Shown: positions 24,037 to 33,555 of the stretch, in pieces
How positions within the stretch are numbered: the stretch's first letter is position 1
Layout of the letters: each line of letters begins with the position of its first letter
Source of the DNA: Limisphaera sp.
GTDB lineage: Bacteria; Verrucomicrobiota; Verrucomicrobiia; Limisphaerales; Limisphaeraceae
Length of the DNA stretch: 34,653 nucleotides
Direction: 5' to 3'
Assembly (NCBI GenBank): GCA_025057755.1
Contig: JANWVC010000027.1
Location: forward strand, 1-34,653
Made by a program: the position numbers and the translations under genes
Notes under the pieces: model-generated
The model's database searches: none
Told to the model about the DNA's origin: nothing
Seen by the model: only the letters and a program-made list of their open reading frames with translations

Positions 24037-25524
24037 ATGGATGCGACCGACCGTGCGTGGACGGCATTGTTAACGGACCTTTACCAGTTGACGATGGCGC
24101 AGGGATTTTGGAAGGCTGGCCGCGCGACGGAAGAAGCCGTTTATCATTTGTATTTTCGAGAGAACCCCTTCGGCGGCGGGTTTGCGTTGGCCTGTGGATT
24201 GGCTGATGCGGTGCAGTATTTGGAGGGGTGGCGATTTGAAGAGGGGGATCTTACGTACCTGGCTGGATTGAATGTTTCTGAACGCCCGTTGTTTGAGCCG
24301 GCCTTTTTGAGGTATCTGCGGGATCTGCGTTTCGAATGTGATTTGGACGCGGTGCCAGAGGGCACGGTGGTGTTTCCGCACGAACCGTTGGTGCGCGTGC
24401 AGGGGCCGATTTTGCAGGCCCAATTGGTGGAGACGGCCTTGTTGTATTGGATCAACTATCAGACGCTGATTGCGACCAAGGCTGCGCGGATTTGTCTTGC
24501 GGCGGGAAATGCGCCGGTCTGGGAGTTTGGGCTGCGCCGTGCCCAAGGCGGCGAGGGCGGTCTGGCCGCAGCGCGTGCGGCCTATGTGGGTGGATGTGCG
24601 GGCACGTCGAATGTTTGGGCGGGTCGCAAATGGGGCATTCCGGTTCGGGGCACCATGGCCCACGGTTGGGTGATGGCGTTCGAATCGGAGCTGGAGGCTT
24701 TTCAGGCTTACGCCGAGGCCATGCCGCATAATTGTGTGTTATTAGTGGATACATATGATACACTGGCCGGTGTGCAGCATGCCATCGAGGTCGGTCGGCA
24801 ATTGCGGCAGCGCGGCTTCGACTTGTCAGGCATCCGATTGGATTCAGGAGATCTGACCTGGCTCAGTCAGCAAGCGCGCCGCATGTTGGATGAAGCGGGT
24901 TTCACTGAAACAAAGATCCTGGCCAGCAACGACCTTGACGAATATCAGATTGCGCGCCTTCGACAGGAGGGAGCCTGCATTGATGCTTGGGGTGTGGGCA
25001 CGCGTTTGGTTACTGGTTGGGAACAGCCGGCGCTGGGCGGGGTTTACAAATTGTCGGCCGTTCGCAGCCCGGATGGCAGATGGTGTCCCCGTTTAAAGGT
25101 GTCGGAGTCGGCTGCTAAAACCTCGACACCCGGGCGGCTCCAAGTCCGACGTTTTGAGCGAGACGGCCGATTTGTTGCCGATGCGATTTACGACCTGGAT
25201 GCGCCTTTGCCGGAGGACTGGATCATTGTGGACCCGGCTGAGGCCACGCGTCGAAAGCGGATTTCGCGGAACCTGGCTGGGCAGGATCTGTTGAAGCCTG
25301 TTCTGCGTGGTGGTCGCAGAGTTTGCGAATGGCCCACTTTGGAGGAAATCCGCGAGCATGCACGTCAACAGTTGGAGCGGTTGGATCGCGCGGTGTTGCG
25401 CCTGACGCAGCCTTACGCCTACCCGGCGGGGCTGGAGGTGGGATTGCATGATCGGAAGATGAGTTTGATTTTGGCTGCGCGCGAACAGGGTGGTTTATTG
25501 GGGCGCCCTGGTTCGGCCTCGTGA
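24037..25524 (+). CDS. pncB: Nicotinate phosphoribosyltransferase
   Basis: Makes nicotinate mononucleotide from nicotinate and PRPP in NAD salvage. 495 residues from the ATG at 24037, which has GGAG about 9 bases upstream; a GTG at 24010 would add nine residues. Typical segments are [79 protein letters not shown] (with the family's active-site His), [27 protein letters not shown] and [10 protein letters not shown]. The length matches the long bacterial form. The stop overlaps a GTG of the next ORF (GTGA), so it is in an operon with nicotinamidase. Confidence 0.95.
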   Translation: MDATDRAWTALLTDLYQLTMAQGFWKAGRATEEAVYHLYFRENPFGGGFALACGLADAVQYLEGWRFEEGDLTYLAGLNVSERPLFEPAFLRYLRDLRFECDLDAVPEGTVVFPHEPLVRVQGPILQAQLVETALLYWINYQTLIATKAARICLAAGNAPVWEFGLRRAQGGEGGLAAARAAYVGGCAGTSNVWAGRKWGIPVRGTMAHGWVMAFESELEAFQAYAEAMPHNCVLLVDTYDTLAGVQHAIEVGRQLRQRGFDLSGIRLDSGDLTWLSQQARRMLDEAGFTETKILASNDLDEYQIARLRQEGACIDAWGVGTRLVTGWEQPALGGVYKLSAVRSPDGRWCPRLKVSESAAKTSTPGRLQVRRFERDGRFVADAIYDLDAPLPEDWIIVDPAEATRRKRISRNLAGQDLLKPVLRGGRRVCEWPTLEEIREHARQQLERLDRAVLRLTQPYAYPAGLEVGLHDRKMSLILAAREQGGLLGRPGSAS

Positions 25525-25580
25525 ACGCGGCGCGTGGACGGTTGCTGAAAGGCCCAACCCGACGCAAGGTGCTTCTCTGT

Positions 25581-26228
25581 ATGCGCTGCCTGTTGCTGGT
25601 GGATTTGCAGAATGATTTTTTACCGGGAGGCGCTCTGCCGGTGCCAGAGGGCGAGGCTGTGATTCCGTTGATTAATCGGCTGCAGCCCCATTTTGATTTG
25701 GTTGTGGCGACGCAGGATTGGCACCCGCCGAACCACGGCAGTTTTGCGGCCAACCATCCGGGTCGAAGGGTAGGTGATGTCATTGATTTGGATGGGTTGC
25801 CCCAAGTGCTTTGGCCGGTCCATTGCGTCCAATTTACCTGGGGCGCCGAATTTGCCCCGTCGCTGGACACGGAACGCATCGCCCACGTGGTGCGCAAGGG
25901 CACGGATCCTCGTATCGACAGTTACAGTGGTTTCTTCGACAACGGCCGTCGCCGATCCACCGGTTTGGCGGAGTTCTTGCGTCAGCAAGGGGTGAATGAG
26001 CTTTATGTTGCCGGGCTGGCTACGGATTACTGCGTCCGGGCCACCGCCTTGGACGCCGCACACTTGGGATTTGACACCCGTTTGGTCATGGACGCCTGCC
26101 GCGGGGTGAACCTGCAGCCAGGTGATGTGGAGCGTGCCTTGGACGACATGGCACGAGCTGGTGTTCGCTTGATGCAGAGCCGCCAGATTTTGTCCGACGG
26201 AACGCACGTATCTGACGTCGGTCCTTAA
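25581..26228 (+). CDS. pncA: Nicotinamidase (nicotinamide deamidase)
   Basis: Hydrolyses nicotinamide to nicotinate, the substrate of the PncB enzyme encoded just upstream. From the ATG at 25581 (AAGGTG about 7 bases upstream) it has 215 residues and begins MRCLLLVDLQNDF like other PncA proteins. A GTG at 25521 that overlaps the pncB stop would add 20 residues not typical of the family. Catalytic triad: D8, K106 (VVRKGTD) and C151 (TDYCVRATA). Metal ligands: D46, H48 and H52 (QDWHPPNHGSF). All key residues are present. Confidence 0.95.
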   Translation: MRCLLLVDLQNDFLPGGALPVPEGEAVIPLINRLQPHFDLVVATQDWHPPNHGSFAANHPGRRVGDVIDLDGLPQVLWPVHCVQFTWGAEFAPSLDTERIAHVVRKGTDPRIDSYSGFFDNGRRRSTGLAEFLRQQGVNELYVAGLATDYCVRATALDAAHLGFDTRLVMDACRGVNLQPGDVERALDDMARAGVRLMQSRQILSDGTHVSDVGP

Positions 26229-26466
26229 GGGTCTGAATCCGGTTCGAAGACTGGCATGCCGATGTCGGTTCCTTCTGTGTGGTGCGTGGGACGCCTTGGA
26301 GGATGCGTTATGAAACCGGATTTACCGGGTTTGAGACCCCATGGACGGGAAGCATGCGGGTAACGGGCGCGCCTGTTGAACTGGCATGGGGCCAAAGGTC
26401 CTGGCTCCGGGCGTTGGAATTTCGCTTCCTTGACAGCTCCTGGGCATTCCCAAAGACTGCGACGTT

Positions 26467-28062
26467 ATGGCGCAGTCAGCCTCGCAGCAACAAATGGAGA
26501 AGATTGTCGCGTTGTGCAAACGACGGGGCTTCATTTTTCCGTCCTCCGAGATCTACGGGGGCATTAATGGTTTTTGGGACTACGGTCCGTTGGGTGCGGA
26601 ACTGAAACGCAATTTGAAAGAACAGTGGTGGCTGAGCATGACGCGGTGGCGCGACGATGTGGTGGGATTGGACGCCACCATCATCATGCATCCCCGCATA
26701 TGGGAGGCCAGCGGGCACGTGGCCACGTTTAGTGATCCCATGGTGGACTGTAAGACCTGTAAGGGCCGTTTCCGCGCCGACCAGTTGCACGAGACGCCTT
26801 GCCCGCGCAAGCCCAGCAAAATGGTTAGTGACTGTGAGGGTGAGAAGACGGAACCGCGTCCGTTTAATCTGATGTTTCGGACGATTGTGGGACCGATTGA
26901 GTCGGAAGACAACGTGGCTTACCTGCGTCCAGAAACCGCTCAGGCCATTTTCGCTCAGTTCAAGAATATTTTGGAAACGTCGCGGCAAAAGATACCGTTT
27001 GGCATCGCCCAGATTGGCAAGGCCTTCCGAAACGAAGTTACGCCCCGGAATTATACGTTTCGGTCCCGTGAGTTTGAGCAAATGGAGCTTGAGTTCTTTA
27101 TCCGGCCCGATGAAGCCGTGGAGGCCATTTATGGCGAGGTAGCTCGCCCCGCCGGGCCGGGTCATCCGGGGCCTCCGCAGCCCAATTGGGGCTGGCAGAT
27201 GTGGCATCAATACTGGGTGGAGGAACGCATTCGGTTTTATGAAAGCATTGGGTTACCGCGTGCAACGCTCGAGGAGTATTGGCAAAAGCCTGAGGAACTG
27301 GCTCACTACGCTCGGGCTTGCGTGGACATCCAGTTCAAGTTCCCATTTGGCACCCAGGAGTTAGAGGGGATTGCCGCTCGGAGTGATTTTGATTTGAGCC
27401 AACACCAGCGGTATTCGGGCCGTCCCATGACGGTGTTTGACGAGGAACTTCGTGCGGCATGGGCGAAATTAGAGCCGACGCGTCAACAGACCTTGCAGCA
27501 ACGCTATTATGCGCACCGCCTTGCTTACCTCACGCGCATGGGCGAACCGGCTGAGAGAGCTCAGTCACTGGCCCAGCAGGATGCAGAACTATTGGGCAAG
27601 GGGTACTACATCCCGCACGTGATTGAACCCTCAGCTGGTGTGGATCGCCTGGCCCTGGCTTTGCTCTGCCATGCGTATGACGAGGATCAAGCCCCGAATG
27701 AAAAAGGGGAGTTCGAAACCCGCGTGGTGTTGCGGCTCCACCCCCGGGTGGCGCCCGTGAAGGTAGCGGTATTCCCGCTCCTGAAGAATCGGCCGGCCCT
27801 GGTAGAAAAGGCCCTCCAGATCCGTGAACTTTTGCGCCCTTGGATGAATGTGGTCTATGATGATGCCGGTGCCATTGGTCGGCGGTATCGTCGGCAGGAT
27901 GAAATCGGCACGCCGTTCTGCATCACCGTGGACTTTGAAACCTTGGGGGAAAAAGATACGGCGCTGAAAGACACAGTCACGGTTCGGCACCGGGACAACA
28001 TGCAGCAGGTTCGTGTACCGGTTGCGGACTTATTGGCGTGGCTTCAGGAGCGTCTCCGTTGA
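26467..28062 (+). CDS. glyQS: Glycine--tRNA ligase, single-chain (alpha2) type
   Basis: Charges tRNA-Gly. 531 residues, class II synthetase of the homodimeric bacterial/eukaryotic type rather than the alpha2beta2 form. Visible: FIFPSSEIYGGINGFWDYGPLG at the N-terminus, a Cys pair region (CKTCKGRFRADQLHETPC), LRPETAQAIFAQFKN, motif 2 region FGIAQIGKAFRNEVTPRNYTFRSREFEQMELEFF, motif 3 IEPSAGVDRLALALL, and a C-terminal anticodon-binding domain (KVAVFPLLKN, YDDAGAIGRRYRRQDEIGTPFCITVD). The start at 26467 is natural, with a second Met at 26494. The 238 bases upstream show no gene. A DUF2127 gene follows within 15 bases. Confidence 0.96.
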   Translation: MAQSASQQQMEKIVALCKRRGFIFPSSEIYGGINGFWDYGPLGAELKRNLKEQWWLSMTRWRDDVVGLDATIIMHPRIWEASGHVATFSDPMVDCKTCKGRFRADQLHETPCPRKPSKMVSDCEGEKTEPRPFNLMFRTIVGPIESEDNVAYLRPETAQAIFAQFKNILETSRQKIPFGIAQIGKAFRNEVTPRNYTFRSREFEQMELEFFIRPDEAVEAIYGEVARPAGPGHPGPPQPNWGWQMWHQYWVEERIRFYESIGLPRATLEEYWQKPEELAHYARACVDIQFKFPFGTQELEGIAARSDFDLSQHQRYSGRPMTVFDEELRAAWAKLEPTRQQTLQQRYYAHRLAYLTRMGEPAERAQSLAQQDAELLGKGYYIPHVIEPSAGVDRLALALLCHAYDEDQAPNEKGEFETRVVLRLHPRVAPVKVAVFPLLKNRPALVEKALQIRELLRPWMNVVYDDAGAIGRRYRRQDEIGTPFCITVDFETLGEKDTALKDTVTVRHRDNMQQVRVPVADLLAWLQERLR

Positions 28063-28076
28063 GGCGGCTCGTTGTC

Positions 28077-28577
28077 ATGCCCTGTCGCTTGCCACGCGCC
28101 ACGGTTTGTTGGAGCAAAACGGTTGCGTCCCGACCGCCAGCCCTTTGCGCCATCATTGCACTGAAGTTGGGCAAGGCCCTGCTATTGCTTTTCCTTGCGT
28201 TAGGCGCTTGGAAACTGTCTGACCAGAATTTACCCGGGTTGTTTCGGCACCTTTTATTAATCCTGCATTTGGATCCGGAAAAGCAGTTTTTTGTGGATCT
28301 GGGTTTGAAGCTGGGTCAGATCTCCAGTCAAAAGCTTCAATGGATGGCTGCGGGTACGGGCTTGTATGGTCTATGTTCCTTGACAGAAGGGGTTGGCCTG
28401 TTGCTTCGCGCCCAGTGGGCCGGGTGGCTTGCAATCGCTGAATCGTGTTTCTTTATTCCCATCGAGGTTTATGAGTTGCTGCATCGGGCTTCGATAGCCG
28501 TTGGGCTGATTCTGCTGATCAACGTTTGGATTGTTGTTTACCTGTGGGTCAATCGCGAACGGCTCTTTCGCCGCTGA
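28077..28577 (+). CDS. DUF2127-like membrane protein
   Basis: 166 residues from the ATG at 28077; a GTG at 28038 inside glyQS would add 13. At least three hydrophobic segments are visible: ALLLLFLALGAWKL, the glycine-rich AAGTGLYGLCSLTEGVGLLL, and ASIAVGLILLINVWIVVYLWV. The pattern of a KxxK-like N-terminal helix, LYGxxxLxEGxGL and EVYELxH fits the DUF2127 family of small bacterial membrane proteins of unknown function. It lies 14 bases after glyQS, probably on the same transcript, with no functional link known. Confidence 0.75.
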   Translation: MPCRLPRATVCWSKTVASRPPALCAIIALKLGKALLLLFLALGAWKLSDQNLPGLFRHLLLILHLDPEKQFFVDLGLKLGQISSQKLQWMAAGTGLYGLCSLTEGVGLLLRAQWAGWLAIAESCFFIPIEVYELLHRASIAVGLILLINVWIVVYLWVNRERLFRR

Positions 28578-28644
28578 AGGGGCGGTGTGAGGCAATTTGA
28601 CGAATGCGGTCGCAAGGAGGATTTTTGGTCCGGGGCAGAGGCCC

Positions 28645-29100
28645 ATGAAAGCGATTCTTTTCCTGGTAATCCTTGCGCTTGCCGGGTCGTGTTCGGACGC
28701 AGGTAGCGCGGGCAGCTTTGGTGATACTGACACCAACCGGGTCGGAGCTGTGTTAGGAGCTCTGCAAGGGACCCATGCGGTCCGAGTGTTGGATGAACCG
28801 CCTGCGGATTTGCGTCGAATTGCCCAAACCTCGGCGGCGGAAACTTTGGTCAATCATTTGGTGCGTAATCTGGCGCCTGAAGGTTACGCCGTGTCCGAAC
28901 GCCCTAACGAAATCACCCGGGGCAGCCGTGCCTACAGTGGCATTCTGGTTCAAATCGCGCGTACGACCAATCCGCTCCAATTGGTGAATCCCTGGGCACC
29001 CAGTGCGGCCGGATCGGGCGAGCAAAACCTTGCGATGGATCCCATTACGGGCACACCGTCCGGACTGACATTGTTGGCCGTACAGTTCCGCAGTCCATAG
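28645..29100 (+). CDS. Small lipoprotein of unknown function
   Basis: 151 residues from the ATG at 28645; an AGAGG lies only a few bases upstream, and a better AAGGAGGA sits 24 bases upstream at 28614. The signal MKAILFLVILALAGSC ends in a lipobox with Cys at residue 16. The mature part of about 135 residues is mixed alpha/beta (AAETLVNHLVRNLAPEGYAVSE, ILVQIARTTNPLQLVNPWAPS, GLTLLAVQFRSP). No family is recognised. The late phrase LVNPWAPS and a final LLAVQFRSP strand suggest a conserved fold in the phylum, which is speculation. It follows the DUF2127 gene by 67 bases. Confidence 0.7.
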   Translation: MKAILFLVILALAGSCSDAGSAGSFGDTDTNRVGAVLGALQGTHAVRVLDEPPADLRRIAQTSAAETLVNHLVRNLAPEGYAVSERPNEITRGSRAYSGILVQIARTTNPLQLVNPWAPSAAGSGEQNLAMDPITGTPSGLTLLAVQFRSP

Positions 29101-29101
29101 T

Positions 29102-29114
29102 GGGGCTCCGCCCC
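29102..29114 (+). terminator. Possible short hairpin after the lipoprotein gene
   Basis: GGGGC-TCC-GCCCC immediately follows the stop codon. The stem is only 5 bp and no T-run follows directly, so it may be a weak or Rho-assisted stop. Confidence 0.3.
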
Positions 29115-29229
29115 TAGTTTCCATTCCGGGTTTATTTTGACCTCCGACTTGTGGCCGCGCCGTGTAGAGGTTGTTCGTTCGACCTGGCGGATCCGGCAGA
29201 GCGCTCCTTTCAAGGAGGGAAGGTCTATC

Positions 29230-29313
29230 GTGGAGGAAGATCCACTGGCCGCACGGCTGGAAGCCCTTTGTCTGGGAGCTGGCCCCGGGATCGATGCTGC
29301 TCAGTTCACTTGA
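29230..29313 (+). CDS. Possible 27-residue small ORF with strong ribosome binding site
   Basis: AAGGAGGGA at 29212-29220 precedes a GTG at 29230 that opens MEEDPLAARLEALCLGAGPGIDAAQFT and a TGA. The peptide looks like the N-terminus of a normal soluble protein cut short, not a typical leader. No continuation is seen in other frames, which are covered by the opposite-strand gene end. It could be a gene remnant at the edge of the region of decay that follows. Confidence 0.2.
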   Translation: MEEDPLAARLEALCLGAGPGIDAAQFT

Positions 29314-29321
29314 AAGCTGGA

Positions 29322-31364
29322 TCAGGGGCGCAGTTGCAATCGATAGAACATGGTCGGTTGGCGCAGGTTAGGAAAGATGGGCCAGTTCGTTGCGGCGCTG
29401 TTGGGCGGTTGTGACCACAGGGGGAACCAATGAACCAAATTGGTAGATGCCTCCAGCGTGCTCGCTATCGGCAGGGGTGGCCACAGCAGGCTCCATCCTG
29501 AGGCCTCCGAGAGCCGGTGCACCAGCAACCGTGGTTTGGAGACCACAGTTAACCTGATCGGAGGACTGGTCGCGACGCCTGCTGCGTTGCTGGCGACCAG
29601 GGTGTAGCGCCCGCTTTGAGCATCTGTCAATGCGGCAAGTCGTAAATAATGATTCGTAGCATCTGGCAGCGGTCTGCCCTCCAGGAACCATTGATAAGTG
29701 ATCGGAACTGACCCGAGGAGTGTGAGTTCCAGAGTTGCTGTTTCCCCTGCCATGCCCACGAGAGTTTTTGGAGGATCCAAGAATTGAGGAGGACAGCTTC
29801 GTAGGCGTTCCACCTGGAGATCGAACCATAGATCCTCGGCTCCCGTTTGGGTCAGATTCGTAATGAACGTTTGAATCCCGGATAGATACAAGCTGGATCG
29901 TTCCTCGTTGGACAGGACTCGAGGGAAAAAGAACAATTCGTCCATGGCCAGGCTGGCTGCTCCCGGGCTGAGACGCAGTGCCACCAGCGGGTTTGTCGTC
30001 CCATCGGGTACCGACGCCGGAACCTTGTAAATTGGGCCGTTGTCCATCTGGATGCATGCATGGGTGCCGTCGAACCATGCGATGACCAAGCGCCACTGAC
30101 CGGCCCGGGTTCCAGGCGTTTGCTCCTGAACTTCCACGGAGCCGAGTCGGAATCGGTAGCGGTTTACCTGGGGACCGCTGTAGTAAAGCCGGTACTCGCC
30201 AGCCTTTTCGACGGCGACAGCGGGTACAGTGCCGCTCACCCCGTAGTGCCATGCGAACCACCCTCCGATGGTGAAGGGACGGTTTCCTCGCAACTCCGGT
30301 CGGTCGGGCAGCTCCAACCAGCTTGTGGCAGAGCCGATGTTGGAAACGCATCCGAGCCAGCGGCCCGCCGCGGTTACGATTCCTGTACCTACGACGCTCC
30401 AAGTCAGGGTGCCGTCATAGCTGGACCATTGCGGATGATCCGTATCAAACGACCACAATCCCAAGGGGGCGAGCGGTTGTTGATACTGAAACAGTTGAAC
30501 CGCCAGCCAGTTGGTCCCGGGGTGCAACCATTCTGACGGCAGGGTTACCGTAGATTGGTTGGGCATGCCAACCACAGGTTGAATGACCTGGCTTTGGAGG
30601 CGCCCATCCTGCCCGACGTTCAATCGAGCCACTTCAATCCCGTTCAAAGACAGCACCACGCCGTCGTCGTAGCGAATGCGTGCTTGAAGACGCTCCCGGA
30701 GATCTTCCAGCACTAGCGGTCTCAGAAAACAAACCTGTGCAGGAAGTGCGCCGCTTGGGTCCGCCAGCGGTGTGGTAACGTCCGGAAAACCGCCTCCGAA
30801 CGGGGCGACTCCACGGCGCCACGATGCATCGTCCACTCCATTGGTTTGCCAACCTGCGTCCTGGAGCAGATCGCGGGTTTGGTAAAGCCATTCCGCATTG
30901 TGCGGCAGCACTGTTTCCATGATGGTGTCCCAGTGAACCGCCACATAGACCGGTGCGCTGGTGGCAACGCCCCACCGATTTGAAACGGCGACGTGATACC
31001 ATCCTCTGGTCTCTGGCAACGCATTGCTGCGCAGAAACACAGTGGCGTCGGGGCTGTCGCTTGTTACGAGGCGGCCGTCTTGGAACCACGTGAAGCTTAG
31101 TGGCGGCTCCCCGACTGCCACCACAGTCAAGACCAAGGGATTTAAATAACGAACGGCGATCGGTCGAGGGGCCACTACGATTTCCGGGGCGCCGCTTCCG
31201 TCCATCCGAAGTCGGGCCGGCCGGCTGGTGAGGGTGCCCCAAGCATTGCTAGCAATTACTTGATAATCTCCAACAGTTTCGGCCCCGGCTGCTGCTATGC
31301 GCAGACGTCCTTCTTCCGTGACCATGAATGCGGCGCCATCCTTTAGCCAGTAATAAAGGGTGGC
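29322..31364 (-). CDS. C-terminal half of secreted multidomain protein: Ig, jelly-roll, LamG, Ig and FYRL tail
   Basis: About 680 residues continuing the protein encoded at 31343-33193 after a -1 frameshift. Order: rest of an Ig-like domain (TLYYWLKDGAAFMV, GDYQVIASNAWG), a second Ig (PEIVVAPRPIAVRYLNPLVL, GWYHVAVSNRWG), a beta-sandwich of the galactose-binding type (WLYQTRDLLQDAGWQTNGVDDASWRRG, LNGIEVARLNVGQDG, WLHPGTNWLAVQLFQ), a LamG-like domain (LGLWSFDTD, LYYSGPQVNRYRFRLG, MDELFFFPRVLSNEERSSLY), a third Ig (LGSVPITYQWFLEGRPLPDATNHYLRL, SGRYTLVASNAAG) and a tail LEASTNLVHWFPLW...FYRLQLRP. Such tails and Ig sets are usual on cell-surface polysaccharide proteins in this phylum. No start codon of its own makes sense; the upstream part of this frame is noise. 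Confidence 0.82.
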   Translation of the reverse strand, partial: ATLYYWLKDGAAFMVTEEGRLRIAAAGAETVGDYQVIASNAWGTLTSRPARLRMDGSGAPEIVVAPRPIAVRYLNPLVLTVVAVGEPPLSFTWFQDGRLVTSDSPDATVFLRSNALPETRGWYHVAVSNRWGVATSAPVYVAVHWDTIMETVLPHNAEWLYQTRDLLQDAGWQTNGVDDASWRRGVAPFGGGFPDVTTPLADPSGALPAQVCFLRPLVLEDLRERLQARIRYDDGVVLSLNGIEVARLNVGQDGRLQSQVIQPVVGMPNQSTVTLPSEWLHPGTNWLAVQLFQYQQPLAPLGLWSFDTDHPQWSSYDGTLTWSVVGTGIVTAAGRWLGCVSNIGSATSWLELPDRPELRGNRPFTIGGWFAWHYGVSGTVPAVAVEKAGEYRLYYSGPQVNRYRFRLGSVEVQEQTPGTRAGQWRLVIAWFDGTHACIQMDNGPIYKVPASVPDGTTNPLVALRLSPGAASLAMDELFFFPRVLSNEERSSLYLSGIQTFITNLTQTGAEDLWFDLQVERLRSCPPQFLDPPKTLVGMAGETATLELTLLGSVPITYQWFLEGRPLPDATNHYLRLAALTDAQSGRYTLVASNAAGVATSPPIRLTVVSKPRLLVHRLSEASGWSLLWPPLPIASTLEASTNLVHWFPLWSQPPNSAATNWPIFPNLRQPTMFYRLQLRP

Positions 31365-33193
31365 GGCCAACCCAACGATTCGCAACGGAGGATGACGGGT
31401 TCCCCAGGCTCGACCACTTTTGAGACTGGTTCCTCGATCCAGAAGGGTGCCGGATTCTGCAGGGTCTCGATTGCCCGGGCCAGGGCACCTCGAGCTGCCA
31501 TCAGATGTCGTGGGTCCAGGCTGTAATTGGTCAAGCCCAATGCCACGCTGAGAGCTTGAGTTCGCACTCCTGCGACTGCCACGATTGCAGGATGATCGAA
31601 TCCCCATTGCCGCATGGCGCGTTGTTGGAACTGATCCAGGAGCCAAAAATATTCCCGATCTTCAAGGCCTTCTCGAACCAGCTCCCAACGAATTGAATCA
31701 ATAGGACCTGCCACGACCGGAGCAGTCGGTGGTTCGCGGACGGGGGGATATAACAGGACACCGTCTCCGTTGCCCATGGGTTGGCCCAGCTCGTCTAGCA
31801 CAGTCGTTTGCGTCCATGGATTGACGGGTTGGAACTTGCGGTCTCGGTACCAGTTTACATCCCAGTACAAATCTCCCTGAATGCCAAAGCGTTCCGCCAG
31901 CCATGCGCGGATCCGATGGGTGATTGCCGGATGATCAATAAAATAATTCGGTACCGGCCATTTCGGATAAGTGCAGACGTACCACCATACCTCCTCGCCG
32001 GCCTGCATGCGTTCCCACCACCGAGAGGCTGTCTGGTTAAAGATGCTGATGACTGCGAGGGGCACCCATACGTCCACCAAACCGTATAACGCTGGCAGCG
32101 GCTCTCGCGTGAGCAGCCGCTTTAGGTCGGGCGCGGCGACCAGGTGCGCTTGCATTCCCTCCCGTACGAATGGAATGAGCGAATCGGGAGGTTCATCAAT
32201 CCAGTATGTGAAGGCTTTCTCCATCCAGCCTTTTTGGCGCAGGTGCGCGGCAATTTGGGACAACAGACGGGCCAACAGTGCATTGTACTGCGGCTCAAAT
32301 CGGCCGGCTCCCAAAAGCGTCCACGGCTCATCCATGAACACAAAAGCGTTGAACCCGAAATCGTCCACGTATTCGGACATGGCTCGATCAAAAGCCTGAA
32401 AATCCAGTACAAAATCAGCAGTGTCCCATTGCCAGCGGATGGGCGCGTATCGGTGCGGCATTTGAGGCGAGACGCGGTGCCGCCGGAAGTTTTCCATGTA
32501 CAAGTTCCATACCCGCTGGTGTTCTGCATCGTTGAGCGGGCCGTGCCATCGGCTCGGCAGGGCCACTTCATACAACGTCCGTGTATGCGTGACGTCTGGG
32601 AGCGTGAAGTCGTGCACGCGCAGGCGAACTGGGATGGACAAGATTTGCGACAAACCTTCCGCCTCGACGCGAATCCAGCCTTCATAGAGTCCGGCAGGCT
32701 GGGTTTTCGGAACATACACCGTGATCCAGAGCGGCTGTTGTTGCCCGGGGCTCAGCACGAGATCTTGTGGCAGAGGTAGCAGCGGATCCGGATAAAGTCC
32801 GGCTGCACCACCCGGATCAGACGGGGCGTGAACAACCACATACTCGACCAGTCGCACTTCAAGATTGTGCGCACTGAGCAAGGTGGCTTCCTCGCCCTGC
32901 TTGATCCAATTGTCCAGCCGAATCACCACGTTGCGGAGAGGCACGGTCGGATAGAGGACCAGTTGAAAGGGCTCATACTCGTTGCGAGCGGCCGAGATTT
33001 CCACGGCCTCTGCGGCTGTCTCTGGCAGGGCTCTGTGGCGCCCCACCTTGTAAGTAGACTCACACCACCACACGGCGCATTCCGGTGGGCTAGAGAGTCG
33101 GTAACCGAAGGAGCTGTCCAGATCCAGCCATGCACTTGCAATTCTGCAAGCAAAGACTCCGAGGAGTCCACAGATCCACCTTCCCCGGCTCAT
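31343..33193 (-). CDS. N-terminal half: secreted DUF4091 glycosidase-like protein, ends early by frameshift
   Basis: 616 residues from the ATG at 33193. A signal peptide is visible (MSRGRWICGLLGVFACRIASA). Residues about 25-200 are a beta-sandwich (YEPFQLVLYPTVPLRNVVIRLD, GQQQPLWITVYVPKTQPAGLYEGWIRVEA). A TIM-barrel-like part follows (NAFVFMDEPWTLLG, AFTYWIDEPPDSLIPFV, GLVDVWVPLAVIS, WWYVCTYPKWPVPNYFIDHPA). The DUF4091 end is diagnostic: NGDGVLLYPP and DSIRWELVREGLEDREYFWLL. DUF4091 proteins are presumed carbohydrate-active, with acidic residues in the DEP motifs as candidate catalysts. At about residue 611 an Ig domain begins (EPVILRCESLGWPP) and the frame ends at 31343; the rest lies in the -1 frame. 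Together the halves would give about 1,290 residues. Confidence 0.88.
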   Translation of the reverse strand: MSRGRWICGLLGVFACRIASAWLDLDSSFGYRLSSPPECAVWWCESTYKVGRHRALPETAAEAVEISAARNEYEPFQLVLYPTVPLRNVVIRLDNWIKQGEEATLLSAHNLEVRLVEYVVVHAPSDPGGAAGLYPDPLLPLPQDLVLSPGQQQPLWITVYVPKTQPAGLYEGWIRVEAEGLSQILSIPVRLRVHDFTLPDVTHTRTLYEVALPSRWHGPLNDAEHQRVWNLYMENFRRHRVSPQMPHRYAPIRWQWDTADFVLDFQAFDRAMSEYVDDFGFNAFVFMDEPWTLLGAGRFEPQYNALLARLLSQIAAHLRQKGWMEKAFTYWIDEPPDSLIPFVREGMQAHLVAAPDLKRLLTREPLPALYGLVDVWVPLAVISIFNQTASRWWERMQAGEEVWWYVCTYPKWPVPNYFIDHPAITHRIRAWLAERFGIQGDLYWDVNWYRDRKFQPVNPWTQTTVLDELGQPMGNGDGVLLYPPVREPPTAPVVAGPIDSIRWELVREGLEDREYFWLLDQFQQRAMRQWGFDHPAIVAVAGVRTQALSVALGLTNYSLDPRHLMAARGALARAIETLQNPAPFWIEEPVSKVVEPGEPVILRCESLGWPPPFITG

Positions 33194-33555
33194 GTAAACT
33201 TAGCCTAGCTGCGAATCCGTTTTGCAAGCAAGCCTGCTCGCGCTGCACAGGATTGCAGACTTTCAGCGAATGCCTCCTTTCTCCTTTAAGGCGACGTTTG
33301 TCTGCACGTTTTTGGCGTTTCGCCACTAGTCATTGTTGTTCTCTGGAGACAGAGGGCGGGCCTTTGCCCCAAGCAATTGTCGGTTGCTGCACTTCATGCT
33401 TGTGGGCAAGGAAGCCGTCGCGCGGCGCGTTGTGTCCATGGCGGGGTGATGCGAAGCCGGCGGTCTTGGAGCGGTTGCCAGCGAGTCGGATCCGCGATGG
33501 TCCACGGTCGTGCGTGAGTTGGTATCATGGGTTGCTAAGCTTCGATTCCCAGGTC
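33194..33555. other. Intergenic sequence between DUF4091 gene and GH20-like remnant
   Basis: About 360 bases with no convincing gene. A + strand frame is open through it but its translation is Cys/Arg-rich and matches no family until about 33556. It may contain the 5' part of the pseudogene that follows, too degraded to read, and the promoter of the DUF4091 gene. Confidence 0.45.

Noticed and set aside
26229..26466. tRNA-like GGTTCGA string and possible small ORF before glyQS
   Set aside because: No acceptor stem or cloverleaf can be drawn and the short ORF (26279-26605) overlaps glyQS with no coding character.
31365..31646. Upstream extension of the LamG/Ig ORF to 31646
   Set aside because: In this frame the translation is low-complexity noise overlapping the well-supported DUF4091 frame; the real connection is the frameshift at about 31361.
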